A DNA stretch of 64,000 nucleotides from JAIRTY01 sp050257395 (GCA_050257395.1 JBLMWU010000079.1:1-64000); one strand, 5' to 3'. Positions 17,255 through 25,966 are shown, counted from the stretch's first letter. Numbers and translations: made by a program. Notes: generated by a model from the sequence alone, not told the origin.

Positions 17255-18837
17255 CGCAGCACGGCGACGGGTACCCCGGCCCCGCGAACGAGACCGGCGG
17301 CACCAGCGGCACGGAAGCCGGCTGGCAGGACGCCGGCTGGGATGACGGCGGGGACTGGCCGGGCGAGGACGGCTGGGATGGGGAAGACGGCAGCTGGGAC
17401 GCGGAAGCGGGCGGCGAGCCTGGCGAGGGGTACGCCCCCGCCCCGCCAGCCCCGGTGGTGGCCGTGGTCGGCCGCCCCAACGTCGGCAAGTCCACCCTGG
17501 TCAACCGGATCCTGGGCAGCCGCCAGGCGGTGGTGGAGGACACCCCGGGGGTGACCCGCGACCGGGTCGCCTACGACGCTTTCTGGCGGGGCCGCGCGTT
17601 CACCCTGGTGGACACCGGCGGCTGGGAGGCGGTCCCGGGAGCCGAGCCCGGCCAGCCCACCCGCGCCCTCGGCGCGCTGGTGACCGAGCAGGCCAGGCTG
17701 GCAGTCGATGCCGCCGACGCGGTCCTGTTCGTCGTGGACTCGGTGGTGGGCGTGACCGACGCGGACGCGGCGGTCGCCGCGGTGCTGCGCCGGTCCGGCA
17801 AGCCGGTGGTGGTCGCGGCCAACAAAGTGGACGACATGCCGGGCGAGCCCGCCGCCACCGCGTTCTGGTCCCTCGGCCTGGGGGAGCCGTGGGCGGTCAG
17901 CGCGCTGCACGGGCGTGGCAGCGGCGACCTGCTGGACGCGGTGCTGGCGGCGCTGCCGGAGTCCCCGCCCGAGCGGCCCCCCGCGCCGGGCGGCCCGCGC
18001 CGGGTGGCCCTGGTCGGCCGCCCGAACGTCGGCAAGTCGAGCCTGCTGAACAAGCTGGCCGGCGAGGAACGGGTGCTGGTGGACTCCCGCGCGGGCACCA
18101 CCCGCGACCCGGTGGACGAGCTCATCGAACTGGGCGGGATCACCTGGCGGTTCGTGGACACCGCCGGGATCCGGCGGCGGGCCAGCCAGACGCAGGGGGC
18201 CGACTTCTACGCGGGGCTGCGGACCGCTGGCGCGCTCGAGCGGGCCGAGGTGGCGGTCGTCCTGGTGGACGCGAGCGAGCCGCTCACCGAGCAGGACCTG
18301 CGGATCGTGTCCATGGTGATCGAGGCCGGGCGGGCGCTGGTCATCGCGTACAACAAGTGGGACCTGGTGGACGAGGACCGGCGGCTGCAGCTGGACCGGG
18401 AGATCGACCGCCAGCTCTACACGGCCCGGTGGGCGCCCCGGGTGAACATCTCCGCCGCCACCGGCCGGCACACCGACCGGCTGGTGCCCGCGCTGCAGAC
18501 CGCGCTGGACGGCTGGGAGACGCGGATCCCGACCGGCCGCCTCAACGCCTGGCTCAGCGAGCTGGTCGCGGCCACCCCGCCGCCCGCCCGCGGCGGCCGC
18601 CAGCCGAAGATCATGTTCGCCACCCAGGCGGGCATCCGCCCGCCGCACGTCGTGCTGTTCACGTCGGGCTTCCTGGAGGCCGGTTACCGCCGGTTCATCG
18701 AGCGCCGCCTGCGGGAGGAGTTCGGCTTCGAGGGCACCCCGGTGCACGTGTCGATGCGGCTGCGGGAGAAGCGGCCGCGCGCGGCCAGCGGCGGCCAGGC
18801 CCGGCGCGGGCGGCGGGGAGCCAGGCCGCGCGGCTGA
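17251..18837 (+). CDS. der: Ribosome biogenesis GTPase Der
   Basis: Tandem-GTPase needed for 50S subunit maturation. Two G domains are visible: G1 boxes GRPNVGKSTLVNRIL and GRPNVGKSSLLNKL, G3 boxes DTGG and DTAG, G4 boxes NKVD and NKWD. A KH-like C-terminal domain follows (RQPKIMFATQAGIRPPHVVLF). The GTG 17251 start overlaps the cmk stop. About 70 acidic, Trp- and Gly-rich residues precede the first G domain, an extension common in actinobacterial Der. Product about 528 residues. It closes the housekeeping run. Confidence 0.95.
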   Translation: MTQHGDGYPGPANETGGTSGTEAGWQDAGWDDGGDWPGEDGWDGEDGSWDAEAGGEPGEGYAPAPPAPVVAVVGRPNVGKSTLVNRILGSRQAVVEDTPGVTRDRVAYDAFWRGRAFTLVDTGGWEAVPGAEPGQPTRALGALVTEQARLAVDAADAVLFVVDSVVGVTDADAAVAAVLRRSGKPVVVAANKVDDMPGEPAATAFWSLGLGEPWAVSALHGRGSGDLLDAVLAALPESPPERPPAPGGPRRVALVGRPNVGKSSLLNKLAGEERVLVDSRAGTTRDPVDELIELGGITWRFVDTAGIRRRASQTQGADFYAGLRTAGALERAEVAVVLVDASEPLTEQDLRIVSMVIEAGRALVIAYNKWDLVDEDRRLQLDREIDRQLYTARWAPRVNISAATGRHTDRLVPALQTALDGWETRIPTGRLNAWLSELVAATPPPARGGRQPKIMFATQAGIRPPHVVLFTSGFLEAGYRRFIERRLREEFGFEGTPVHVSMRLREKRPRAASGGQARRGRRGARPRG

Positions 18838-18902
18838 GGACGGCTGCGGCCGCCGCGCCCGCCGGTGGCCGGGCTGAGAGCGTTCTTTTGGCAGGTGAAC
18901 GG

Positions 18903-19325
18903 TCAGGCCGCGAGGCTGAACCAGACCGTCGTCCGGCTCTCGCCCCGGCTGTAGCCCCACTCCTGGGCGAGCGCGTCCACCAGGAAGAGGCCGTGCCCGC
19001 TGCTGGCGCACACGTCGTTTTTCACCACCGGCGCGCTGCACGCCGAGCCGGCGTCGCTCACCTCGATCCGGAGCCAGCCCCCCAGCCGGGCCACCACCAC
19101 CGTGACGGGGCCGGCGCCGTCCCGCGAGTCACTGTGCAGGACCGCGTTGGTGACGAGCTCGGAGGTGAGTAAAACGGCCACCTCGGTGCCGGGATGCTCC
19201 GGGCCGAGGGTGCGGGCGACGAAGGCACGGGCACGAGCCACCTGGCTCCGGCAGCCGCTGATGGTGAGGCTGCGCCGGGAGGTGCGGGCTGCGGGGGGAG
19301 TCCCGGTGATGGTCGTGGGTGCCAC
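18903..19325 (-). CDS. ATP-binding anti-sigma/serine kinase-like protein (RsbW family)
   Basis: A 140-residue GHKL-type ATPase of the RsbW/SpoIIAB class common in actinomycetes. The N box is LTSELVTNAVLHS, the G1 box VSDAG and the G2 box SGHGLFLVDALAQEWGY. Such proteins phosphorylate anti-anti-sigma factors or bind sigma factors. No partner gene is adjacent. The GTG at 19325 is preceded by a GGGAGGGG-like site. It diverges from the aldo/keto reductase gene across 227 bases in which I see no further gene. Confidence 0.85.
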   Translation of the reverse strand: MAPTTITGTPPAARTSRRSLTISGCRSQVARARAFVARTLGPEHPGTEVAVLLTSELVTNAVLHSDSRDGAGPVTVVVARLGGWLRIEVSDAGSACSAPVVKNDVCASSGHGLFLVDALAQEWGYSRGESRTTVWFSLAA

Positions 19326-19552
19326 GGGGCAGTTCCCCTCCCGTCAGCGGGCTCACCCGCGGGCCTGGGACAGCACTCCGCTGTCCAACTCGTCCAACGC
19401 AAAGTAACTAGCCAAATACGTTGCGTCATAAACCATGATGACGGGGGAGTGGCGGAGAGGCAAGGACGCTATCCGCCAGGGGTGCAAAAAACGCTACCCG
19501 GGGTGGCGGCTACAGTCGTGTCCGGCCGGATGGCATCGACGAGAGCGGGCCC

Positions 19553-20506
19553 ATGCGCTACAGATCTCTTGGTGATTCGGGGCTGCAGGTTTCCGTGGCC
19601 GGGCTCGGCTGCAACAATTTCGGCCGGCGGGTCGATCTGGCCGGCACCAGGGCGGTCGTGGACGCGGCGATCGACGCCGGCATCACCCTGCTGGACACGG
19701 CCGACATCTACTCCGAGGGCGAGTCCGAGGAGCTGCTCGGCGAGGTCCTGGCGGGCCGCCGGGACAAGGTCGTGCTGGCCACGAAGTTCGGCCACCAGCG
19801 CGTTGACATGGGCTTTGGCCCGGCCGCGGGCGGCAAGGGCAGCCGTGCCTACATCCGCCGGGCGGTGGAGCGGTCGCTGCGCCGGCTCCGCACCGACTAC
19901 ATCGACCTCTACCAGCTGCACACCCCCGACCCGGTCACCCCGCTCGGGGAGACCCTCGCCGCGCTGGGCGAACTGGTGACCGAAGGCAAAGTGCGCTATC
20001 TCGGCCATTCCAATTTCTCCGGCTGGCAGCTCGCGCACGCCGCCCACCTGGCCCGCGAGGCGGGCAGCGTGCCCTTTGTGTCGGCGCAGAACCACTGGTC
20101 GCTGCTGGAACGGGCGGTGGAGGCGGAGGTCGTGCCCGCGGCCGTGCACTTCAATGTCGGGGTGCTGCCGTATTTCCCGCTCGCCAATGGCCTGCTGACC
20201 GGCAAAGTGCGGCGCGGGCAGGCGCCGCCGCCCGGCACGCGGCTGGCCAGCCGCGAGGGCTACGTGACCGAGGACAAGCTCGACCGGGTGGAGGCGCTCG
20301 CCAGCTGGGCATCCAAGCGGGGGGTGACGCTGCTGCAGGTGGCGATCGGGGCGCTGGCCGCCCAGCCCGGCTGCGCCTCGGTCATCGCCGGGGCCACCTC
20401 GCCGGACCAGGTCAAGGCCAACGCGCAGGCCTCGGAGTGGATACCGGCGGCCGCGGAGCTGGCGGAGATCGACCAGCTCGTGCCCCCGCCGGGCAGGCCC
20501 GCTTAG
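19553..20506 (+). CDS. Aldo/keto reductase
   Basis: A 317-residue TIM-barrel NADPH oxidoreductase. The catalytic tetrad is visible as Asp in LLDTADIYSEGESEELLG with its Tyr, Lys in VVLATKFG and His in DLYQLHTPDP. The C-terminal cofactor segment is CASVIAGATSPDQVKANAQA. Substrate unknown. Two other aldo/keto reductases occur in this window (35960-36937 and 56413-57396), in different groups by sequence. It converges with the protease gene, 26 bases away. Confidence 0.92.
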   Translation: MRYRSLGDSGLQVSVAGLGCNNFGRRVDLAGTRAVVDAAIDAGITLLDTADIYSEGESEELLGEVLAGRRDKVVLATKFGHQRVDMGFGPAAGGKGSRAYIRRAVERSLRRLRTDYIDLYQLHTPDPVTPLGETLAALGELVTEGKVRYLGHSNFSGWQLAHAAHLAREAGSVPFVSAQNHWSLLERAVEAEVVPAAVHFNVGVLPYFPLANGLLTGKVRRGQAPPPGTRLASREGYVTEDKLDRVEALASWASKRGVTLLQVAIGALAAQPGCASVIAGATSPDQVKANAQASEWIPAAAELAEIDQLVPPPGRPA

Positions 20507-20532
20507 GCCGCGTCCCGGGCCCGGTGCCGGGC

Positions 20533-21387
20533 TCAGCTCCCGGCTACCGCCTGCAGGTACAGCGCGCGCACCGAGGGCCCGAACCGGGCCGAATAGGACA
20601 CTGCCGCGGTGTCGCCGCCCTGCTCGAACCCGCCGATGACGCCGATGACGGTGCCCTCGCCAGCGCTGGCGCGGTACCGCGCCAGGAACGGGCCGCCGCT
20701 GGTGCCGTCGGTGTAGCCGGCGCAGTCGAACTCCATCTGATGGGAGCCGAACGGCCGGGTGTGTGCCTGGCAGGTGAGCGGGCGCTGCTGGCTGCCCGGG
20801 TAGGCGATGACCCGCACCGGCTGGCTGGCGTCCCAGCCCGTGCCCAGGTTCTCGCCGCCGGTCAGCGCCTGGATCGGGGACCGGGATCCGCTGCGCTTGA
20901 CCACCAGGAAGGCCACATCGTCGTCCGGGCTCTCGCCCGCTGCCCAGGCCTGGTCCACGAAGACGCGGGTGACCTGCCAGACCCCGTACGGCCGCTGGCC
21001 GTCGTGATAACCCGGGACGAAGGCCAGCTGGCCGGGCCCGGTCCCGCTGACACAGTGGGCGGCGGTGATCACCAGGTCCTCCGACGGGCTGTCCACCACG
21101 CTCGCGGTGCAGAAATGACTGCCCAGCCCGCTGGCGGAGGTGTAGAAAAGCGCTCCCACGGCTGGCGTGCCGGTGAAGTACTTCCCGTCACGCAGGGACG
21201 GCGGCGCGGCGGGCGCCTGCCGGGACAGGGTGCTGGCGGCAGCCGCCAGCCGGACCGCGAGCCGGGCGGCGCCCTGGCCCGCCGACGTGAGCAGCGCCAT
21301 GCCGAGGACGGCTGCGGTGACGACCGTGGTGACCAGCGTGACAGGCTGCATCCGCCCGGGGGTGTGCCTGCCGTCAGCCAGTCGCAT
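20533..21387 (-). CDS. Secreted trypsin-like serine protease
   Basis: A 284-residue chymotrypsin-fold protein. A hydrophobic signal segment spans residues 15-36. The catalytic triad reads His111 in ITAAHC, Asp157 in DDDVAFL and Ser230 in DGTSGGPF. Cysteines at 93/112 and 206/222 can form two disulfides. The segments match the V8/trypsin-like extracellular peptidases of actinomycetes. It is monocistronic, facing the divergent ctaG-like gene. Confidence 0.9.
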   Translation of the reverse strand: MRLADGRHTPGRMQPVTLVTTVVTAAVLGMALLTSAGQGAARLAVRLAAAASTLSRQAPAAPPSLRDGKYFTGTPAVGALFYTSASGLGSHFCTASVVDSPSEDLVITAAHCVSGTGPGQLAFVPGYHDGQRPYGVWQVTRVFVDQAWAAGESPDDDVAFLVVKRSGSRSPIQALTGGENLGTGWDASQPVRVIAYPGSQQRPLTCQAHTRPFGSHQMEFDCAGYTDGTSGGPFLARYRASAGEGTVIGVIGGFEQGGDTAAVSYSARFGPSVRALYLQAVAGS

Positions 21388-21613
21388 CGGCCCTCCGCCC
21401 AGCTGCCCCTGCGCCGTTATGCGATGATCATCCGTCGATGATCGTTCTTCCCCTGATTCTGCAGGCTCAGACCCGGTTGTGCGAGTTCCGGGACCCGGTG
21501 TCCCGGGGGAAGCCCGCCCGGCCGGGGCGGGCCGGCCCGCGTAGGATCGCGGATGCGGCCTGGTGTCGCTGTCTATCCCCGTTGCTACGGCTTGTCTGGT
21601 TAAGTGGCATCTT

Positions 21614-22639
21614 ATGAGCTACCTGGTCGATCACTGGTCCCTGGACCCGTTCATGATCGTCGCGATCGTGCTGGTCAGCTGGCATGAGATCGGCCTGGCC
21701 AGGCTCGCGAAGCGGTCGCGCCCCGAGCGGACCCGCCAGCGGCGGCTCCGCTCGCTGGCCTTCTACGGGGGCCTGGCGGTGCTGCTGCTGTCGGTCCAGT
21801 CGCCGCTCGACTACTGGTCGGACCGGTACTTCTTCGTGCACATGGTCCAGCACCTGCTGCTGATGTTCGCCGCGCCGACCCTGGTGGTCGCGGGCGCGCC
21901 CTGGCAGCCCCTGCTGGACGCGCTGCCGCGGCGGGTGGGGCACGGGGTCACCCGGGGCGCGCTGCGCGGAAGCTGGTCGCGGCCGCTGCGGGCGGCCGCG
22001 GGCTTCCTGCTCCGGCCCTGGGTATCGGTGACCCTGTTCAGCCTGGTCATGGTCGCCTGGCACATCCCGGTCCTGTTCGACCTGGGATCCACGAACCAGG
22101 TGGTCCACATCTGGCTGATGCACGGCAGCTACTTCGGGGCCGGGGTGCTCTTCTGGCTGCAGTTCATCCCCTCGCCGCCGTTCCGCCGCCGGATGCCGGA
22201 CGTGTCGCAGGCGGGCGCCCTGCTGGTCACCAACGTGGTGATGTGGGTGCTGGCCATGGCCATGAGCATCTTCACCCAGGCCTCCTGGTTCTCGGTGTAC
22301 GGCCACGTGCCCGGGGTCACCCTGCCCCCGTTCGCCGACCAGCAGATCGGCGCGGCGATCCTCTGGGTCTGCGGCGACTTCTGGGCCATCCCGGCCCTCA
22401 TCGCGGTGGTGCGGCGGATCATCGTCCAGGATGGCAGCATGAGCGCCGCCCTGGAGAAGATCCTCGCGCGCGGCTCGGCTGCGGCCGGGTGGCGCGGGGC
22501 CGGCGCCCGCGGCGCCGGCAGCCCGGGAGGCGGTGCCGCCTGGCCCGGCGGCGGCTGGCCCGGCCAGGGCGGCGGCCGGCCCGGCCGGCTGCCCGGCCCG
22601 TCCATCCCGCCCACGCAGCTGCCACCCGGCGAGGCCTAG
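21614..22639 (+). CDS. Cytochrome c oxidase assembly protein, CtaG (caa3) family
   Basis: A polytopic membrane protein with about seven spans, implicated in copper delivery to caa3-type oxidase. Typical elements are HMVQHLLLMFAAPTLVVAGAPWQPLL, VMVAWHIPVLFDLG, MHGSYFGAGVLFWLQFIPSPP and the late DQQIGAAILWVCGDFWAIPALI. His residues in HMVQHLL, AWHIP and WLMHGS are candidate metal ligands. I choose ATG 21614; GTG 21563 would add 17 residues without conserved features. The C-terminus is a Gly/Pro/Ala-rich tail of about 60 residues. Confidence 0.9.
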   Translation: MSYLVDHWSLDPFMIVAIVLVSWHEIGLARLAKRSRPERTRQRRLRSLAFYGGLAVLLLSVQSPLDYWSDRYFFVHMVQHLLLMFAAPTLVVAGAPWQPLLDALPRRVGHGVTRGALRGSWSRPLRAAAGFLLRPWVSVTLFSLVMVAWHIPVLFDLGSTNQVVHIWLMHGSYFGAGVLFWLQFIPSPPFRRRMPDVSQAGALLVTNVVMWVLAMAMSIFTQASWFSVYGHVPGVTLPPFADQQIGAAILWVCGDFWAIPALIAVVRRIIVQDGSMSAALEKILARGSAAAGWRGAGARGAGSPGGGAAWPGGGWPGQGGGRPGRLPGPSIPPTQLPPGEA

Positions 22640-22787
22640 CGCCTGGTCCCGCCAGCGGCCACGCCGCTGCCGGCCTGACGTGACGCGGGCAGTGACACTT
22701 TAGCTACCCGTGGTTTTCGTCCCAATCATGGTGATTCATCATGGGGGCACGGCATCGCCGGCAGCCTGGTGCCGTGGAGGAGACGGC

Positions 22788-24146
22788 GTGGAGAGCCTGG
22801 GGGACAGGCCCCCGCCCGCCAGCGGCTCAGCACGGGGCCGGGAGCGGGCGGCAGCAGAGGCGGCAGAAGAGGCGGTTGCCCGGCGGGCGCCTGCCCGCGC
22901 CGCGGCGGGCCGGGCGTCCTTCGCCGAGGTGCTGGCGAACCCGGAGTTCCGGGCGATGTGGGCCGCGCAGCTGCTGTCCATCGCCGGCGACCAGCTGGCC
23001 CGGGTGGCGATGACCATCCTGGTCTACGACCGGACCCGGTCGCCGCTGCTGACGGCGGTGACCTACGCCATCACCTTCCTGCCCTGGCTGCTGGGCGGGA
23101 TCGGCCTGTCCGGGCTCGCGGACCGGCTGCCGCGGCGGGAGGTGATGATCACCACGGACATTGCCCGGATGGCGCTGGTCAGCGTCATGGCAGTGATCAT
23201 CACGCTCGGCCGGTCCGGCGCCGCGCTGGTGGTCATGGCCGCACTGCTGTTCGCCGTCACCCTGCTGGACTCGCCGTTCAAGTCGGCGCGGTCGGCCCTG
23301 GTGGCGGACGTCCTCACCGGGCCCAGGTACGCACTCGGCACCGCGGTCACCCAGATCACCCTGCAGACCGGGATCGTCGCCGGCTTCGCGCTCGGCGGGG
23401 TCGTGGTGGCGGCTGTGGGCGCCCGGTTCGCGCTGCTGGCCGACGCCGCCACGTTCGCGGCGTCGGCCGTGCTGCTCGCCGCCGGAGTCCGCAAGCGCCC
23501 GGCCGCAGCGCCCGCGGCCGGGGCGGCATCCGCCTCCCATTTCCGGGGGATCGCCGCGGGCGTGCGGCTGGTGTTCGGCAACCCCCGGCTGCGGACACTC
23601 ATGCTGCTGGGCTGGCTGGTGGCGTTCTACGCGGCGCCGATGAGCCTGGCCGCACCGTATGCGGCCCGGTTCCGCGGGCTGCCGCTGGCTGTCACCACCG
23701 GGCTGGTGTTCGCGGGCATGCCGCTGGGCACCGTGGCCGGCGCCGCGGTGTTCAGCCGGCTGCTGCGGCCGGCCTGGCAGCGGCGGCTGATGGGCCCGCT
23801 AGCGGTCGCCGCCTGCGCGGTGCTCATGTGCTTCTGGGCGGCACCGGGGTTCGCCCTGTCCCTGGTCCTGTTCGCCGTCGCGGGGGCGTGCGCGTCCTAT
23901 CAGGTCGCGGCCAACGCGGCGTTCGTGGCGGATGTGCCGGCCGGGCATCGCGGCCAGGCCTTCGGGCTGGCCAACGGCGGCATGCAGGTCCTGCAGGGCC
24001 TGTGGTTCATCGTGGCTGGCGCCATTGCCAGCCTGGCCGGGCCGGCCATGGTCATCGGGATCAGTGGCGGGCTCGGCGCCGTACTGGCCGCCAGCCTCGC
24101 GATCAGCTGGCGGAGAACATCGTCAGTGACGCCTGCGGCGGCCTGA
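22788..24146 (+). CDS. Major facilitator superfamily transporter
   Basis: A 452-residue MFS protein with about twelve hydrophobic spans starting at FAEVLANPEFRAMWAAQLL. The loop motif SGLADRLPRREVMI corresponds to the MFS motif A between helices 2 and 3. It resembles DHA3-type drug exporters. Start GTG 22788 follows GGAGGAGA by about six bases; the open frame upstream to 22710 is not conserved. Its 3' end faces the minus-strand minigene array. Substrate unknown. Confidence 0.9.
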   Translation: MESLGDRPPPASGSARGRERAAAEAAEEAVARRAPARAAAGRASFAEVLANPEFRAMWAAQLLSIAGDQLARVAMTILVYDRTRSPLLTAVTYAITFLPWLLGGIGLSGLADRLPRREVMITTDIARMALVSVMAVIITLGRSGAALVVMAALLFAVTLLDSPFKSARSALVADVLTGPRYALGTAVTQITLQTGIVAGFALGGVVVAAVGARFALLADAATFAASAVLLAAGVRKRPAAAPAAGAASASHFRGIAAGVRLVFGNPRLRTLMLLGWLVAFYAAPMSLAAPYAARFRGLPLAVTTGLVFAGMPLGTVAGAAVFSRLLRPAWQRRLMGPLAVAACAVLMCFWAAPGFALSLVLFAVAGACASYQVAANAAFVADVPAGHRGQAFGLANGGMQVLQGLWFIVAGAIASLAGPAMVIGISGGLGAVLAASLAISWRRTSSVTPAAA

Positions 24147-24160
24147 CGCGGTGCCGCGGA

Positions 24161-24181
24161 TCAGCCCCATTCGACGCGCAT
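24161..24181 (-). CDS. MRVEWG minigene, copy 1 (last on the minus strand)
   Basis: Same frame with GGGAGG five bases upstream of ATG 24181. Beyond it a minus-strand transcript would run antisense into the MFS gene end, 15 bases away. No downstream minus-strand gene follows. Confidence 0.5.
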   Translation of the reverse strand: MRVEWG

Positions 24182-24230
24182 GGCTGCCTCCCTCAGGGGT
24201 GCGGGCGGTCCGGGTTGCCGGGTCGGGCGA

Positions 24231-24251
24231 TCAGCCCCATTCGACGCGCAT
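24231..24251 (-). CDS. MRVEWG minigene, copy 2
   Basis: Same frame with GGGAGG five bases upstream of ATG 24251, in a 70-bp unit nearly identical to copies 1 and 4. Confidence 0.5.
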   Translation of the reverse strand: MRVEWG

Positions 24252-24300
24252 AGCTGCCTCCCTCAGGGGTGCGGATGGTCCGGGTTGCCGGGTCGGGCGA

Positions 24301-24321
24301 TCAGCCCCATTCGACGCGCAT
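24301..24321 (-). CDS. MRVEWG minigene, copy 3
   Basis: Same frame with GGAAGGAGG five bases upstream. Its flank is unlike copies 1, 2 and 4, so the conservation of frame and SD is not explained only by recent duplication. Confidence 0.5.
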   Translation of the reverse strand: MRVEWG

Positions 24322-24365
24322 AGCGGCCTCCTTCCGGGATTTCGTGCGGTGGTGTCCTGGCCCGA

Positions 24366-24386
24366 TCAGCCCCATTCGACGCGCAT
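24366..24386 (-). CDS. MRVEWG minigene, copy 4
   Basis: Same six-residue frame, with GGGAGG five bases upstream of ATG 24386. The spacer between copies 5 and 4 has CCGG-CAA-CCGG, a short potential hairpin. Confidence 0.5.
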   Translation of the reverse strand: MRVEWG

Positions 24387-24435
24387 GGCTGCCTCCCTCA
24401 GGGGTGCGGATGGTCCGGGTTGCCGGGTCGGGCGA

Positions 24436-24456
24436 TCAGCCCCATTCGACGCGCAT
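24436..24456 (-). CDS. MRVEWG minigene, copy 5 (first on the minus strand)
   Basis: ATG to TGA encodes MRVEWG. The SD GGAAGGAGG (minus strand of 24462-24470) is five bases upstream. This copy would be translated first in a minus-strand transcript starting in the AT-rich region around 24550-24650. Its upstream flank differs from copies 1, 2 and 4. Confidence 0.5.
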   Translation of the reverse strand: MRVEWG

Positions 24457-24548
24457 AGCGGCCTCCTTCCTGAGTGCTCAGTCCCTGGCCAGGGACGGGC
24501 GGCCGGGTAATTCTGGGCGCGCGCGGCAGCGGGCCGCGGTGCCCGGCC

Positions 24549-24577
24549 TTGACACACACTGCCATTGCTGCGAAAAT
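24549..24577 (+). promoter_or_regulatory. Candidate promoter of the diguanylate cyclase gene
   Basis: A perfect TTGACA at 24549-24554 is followed after 17 bases by GAAAAT at 24572-24577, a weak -10. It lies about 80 bases upstream of the ATG at 24657, in the AT-richer part of the gap that also separates the divergent minigene array. Confidence 0.4.
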
Positions 24578-24656
24578 GAACCGGACTATTTCCGTTCTCA
24601 GAAATTGCACGTGTTCTGCGTATTGATACCGAGTTATTGCCGCGGGAGCCGCTCTG

Positions 24657-25964
24657 ATGACTGCTCTCCGCATTAAAGGTCCAGCGGCAGGGGACGTTTA
24701 CGCGACGGTCCGGCGGGTCCGTGAATGGCAGGTCTGGACTCTCCCTGCCCTCCCGCAGGCATACATCTGCGGCGTAACGGCCCTGGCCGTCGGCGTCGCC
24801 ATCGCCGCCGGCCTGCACGCGCAGATGCGCCTGGCGCACATCGCTGTCTTTGCGGCACTGGTCGCGTGCGGCATTATCACCATTGAATCGACGCGGTCCG
24901 TAAAAGAAGTCCACGGGACCCTAGTCCGTGACCTGCAAGCGGTATGGTACCTGGCGATAACGGTGGTCCTGCCACCTTTTTACGCACTCGCCGCGCCGGT
25001 GCCGCTGCTGATTTACAAACTGTGGCGCCAGCGCGGCATGGTGGTCTACCGGCGGGTTTTCAGCAATGCCACCATCAGCCTGGCGTACGGTGCGGCTTCC
25101 TGGCTTTTTCACCGGCTGCCGGCGGCCGCTGCGGGCACCGCACCCGGCACCGGCGTGCACGTGCTGGCCTGGACCGCCGTGGTGGCTGGCTGCGGGGCGC
25201 TGGCCTGGGCGGTCAACGTTGCCCTGATCCTCGTCGCGATGCGACTGGTGGACCCGGCCACGCGAATCCGAGATCTTTTTGGCAGCCGGGAAGGCCTCGT
25301 TTCCGACCTGATCGAATTGACATTCGGAGCGTCGCTCGCCCTGGTCGTGGCGATCAATCCGGTCCTGATGGCACTGGCGCTGCCGTCGGTCGTGCTCTAC
25401 CGCCGATATCTCATGCAGGCGCAGCTGGTCGCGCAGGCGCGCATGGATTCCAAGACCGGGCTGCTCAACGCGGGCACCTGGCACCGGGAAGCGGAAGTGG
25501 AGTTCTTCCGCGCCCTGCGCACCAGGGCGCCGCTCGCGGTCATCATGATCGACATCGACCACTTCCGCAGCGTGAACGAAACAGCCGGGATCGCAGCGGG
25601 CGACCAGGTGCTCCGCGACATCGCCCGCACCGTGGTGGAAAAGGTCTACGGGCAGGGACTGGTCGGCCGGCTCAGCGGGGAGGAATTCGCCATCCTGCTG
25701 CCCGGCACCGGGCTGGAAGGCGCCCGGCTGCTCGCGGAGCGGCTGCGCGACCACATTGCCGCGGAGCCGATCGCGATCGAGGGCGGCGGTCACGCCGGCT
25801 TCGTGTTCCGGCTCACGGTGTCCATCGGGATCGCCGTGCTGAGCCAGCCGCGGTGTGCCTTCGCGGACCTGCTGGGCGCCGCCGGGGCGGCGCTGGCCGA
25901 GGCCAAGCGGAGCGGGCGCAACCGGGTGTGCGCCGACGGGGGCGGCCAGGCCAGCGCGGCCTGA
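24657..25964 (+). CDS. Membrane-anchored diguanylate cyclase (GGDEF domain)
   Basis: A 435-residue protein: about six to seven membrane spans in residues 35-250, then a C-terminal GGDEF domain that makes cyclic di-GMP from two GTP. Domain hallmarks are ARMDSKTGLLNAGTW, metal-binding VIMIDIDHFRSVNE and the signature SGEEF at residues 340-344, a degenerate but usually functional form of GGDEF. No EAL domain and no RxxD product-inhibition site was spotted. The membrane part does not match a sensor family I recognise. Start ATG 24657 with GGGAG eight bases upstream. In actinomycetes c-di-GMP controls development through BldD. Confidence 0.88.
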   Translation: MTALRIKGPAAGDVYATVRRVREWQVWTLPALPQAYICGVTALAVGVAIAAGLHAQMRLAHIAVFAALVACGIITIESTRSVKEVHGTLVRDLQAVWYLAITVVLPPFYALAAPVPLLIYKLWRQRGMVVYRRVFSNATISLAYGAASWLFHRLPAAAAGTAPGTGVHVLAWTAVVAGCGALAWAVNVALILVAMRLVDPATRIRDLFGSREGLVSDLIELTFGASLALVVAINPVLMALALPSVVLYRRYLMQAQLVAQARMDSKTGLLNAGTWHREAEVEFFRALRTRAPLAVIMIDIDHFRSVNETAGIAAGDQVLRDIARTVVEKVYGQGLVGRLSGEEFAILLPGTGLEGARLLAERLRDHIAAEPIAIEGGGHAGFVFRLTVSIGIAVLSQPRCAFADLLGAAGAALAEAKRSGRNRVCADGGGQASAA

Positions 25965-25966
25965 CC

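Larger units (their letters stand above)
24159..24470 (-). repeat. Five-copy minigene array (SD plus MRVEWG ORF), about 70-bp period
   Basis: Five exact copies of a 23-bp core lie at 24159-24181, 24229-24251, 24299-24321, 24364-24386 and 24434-24456 (steps 70, 70, 65, 70). Read on the minus strand the core is exactly one start codon, five further codons and TGA plus TC, encoding MRVEWG. Each copy is preceded by GGAGG five bases before its ATG. Spacers after copies 1, 2 and 4 are nearly identical, which suggests recent duplication. The flanks of copies 3 and 5 differ, yet core and SD are unchanged. This fills most of the 510-base gap between the MFS and cyclase genes. Confidence 0.9.

Noticed and set aside
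24159..24456. CRISPR array
   Set aside because: The spacers between 23-bp repeats are nearly identical to each other, only five copies exist and no cas gene is near.
24151..24510. Plus-strand open frames through the repeat array
   Set aside because: The 70-bp period is not a multiple of three, so the plus-strand frames change at each unit and share no repeated peptide; the minus strand carries aligned SD, ATG and stop.
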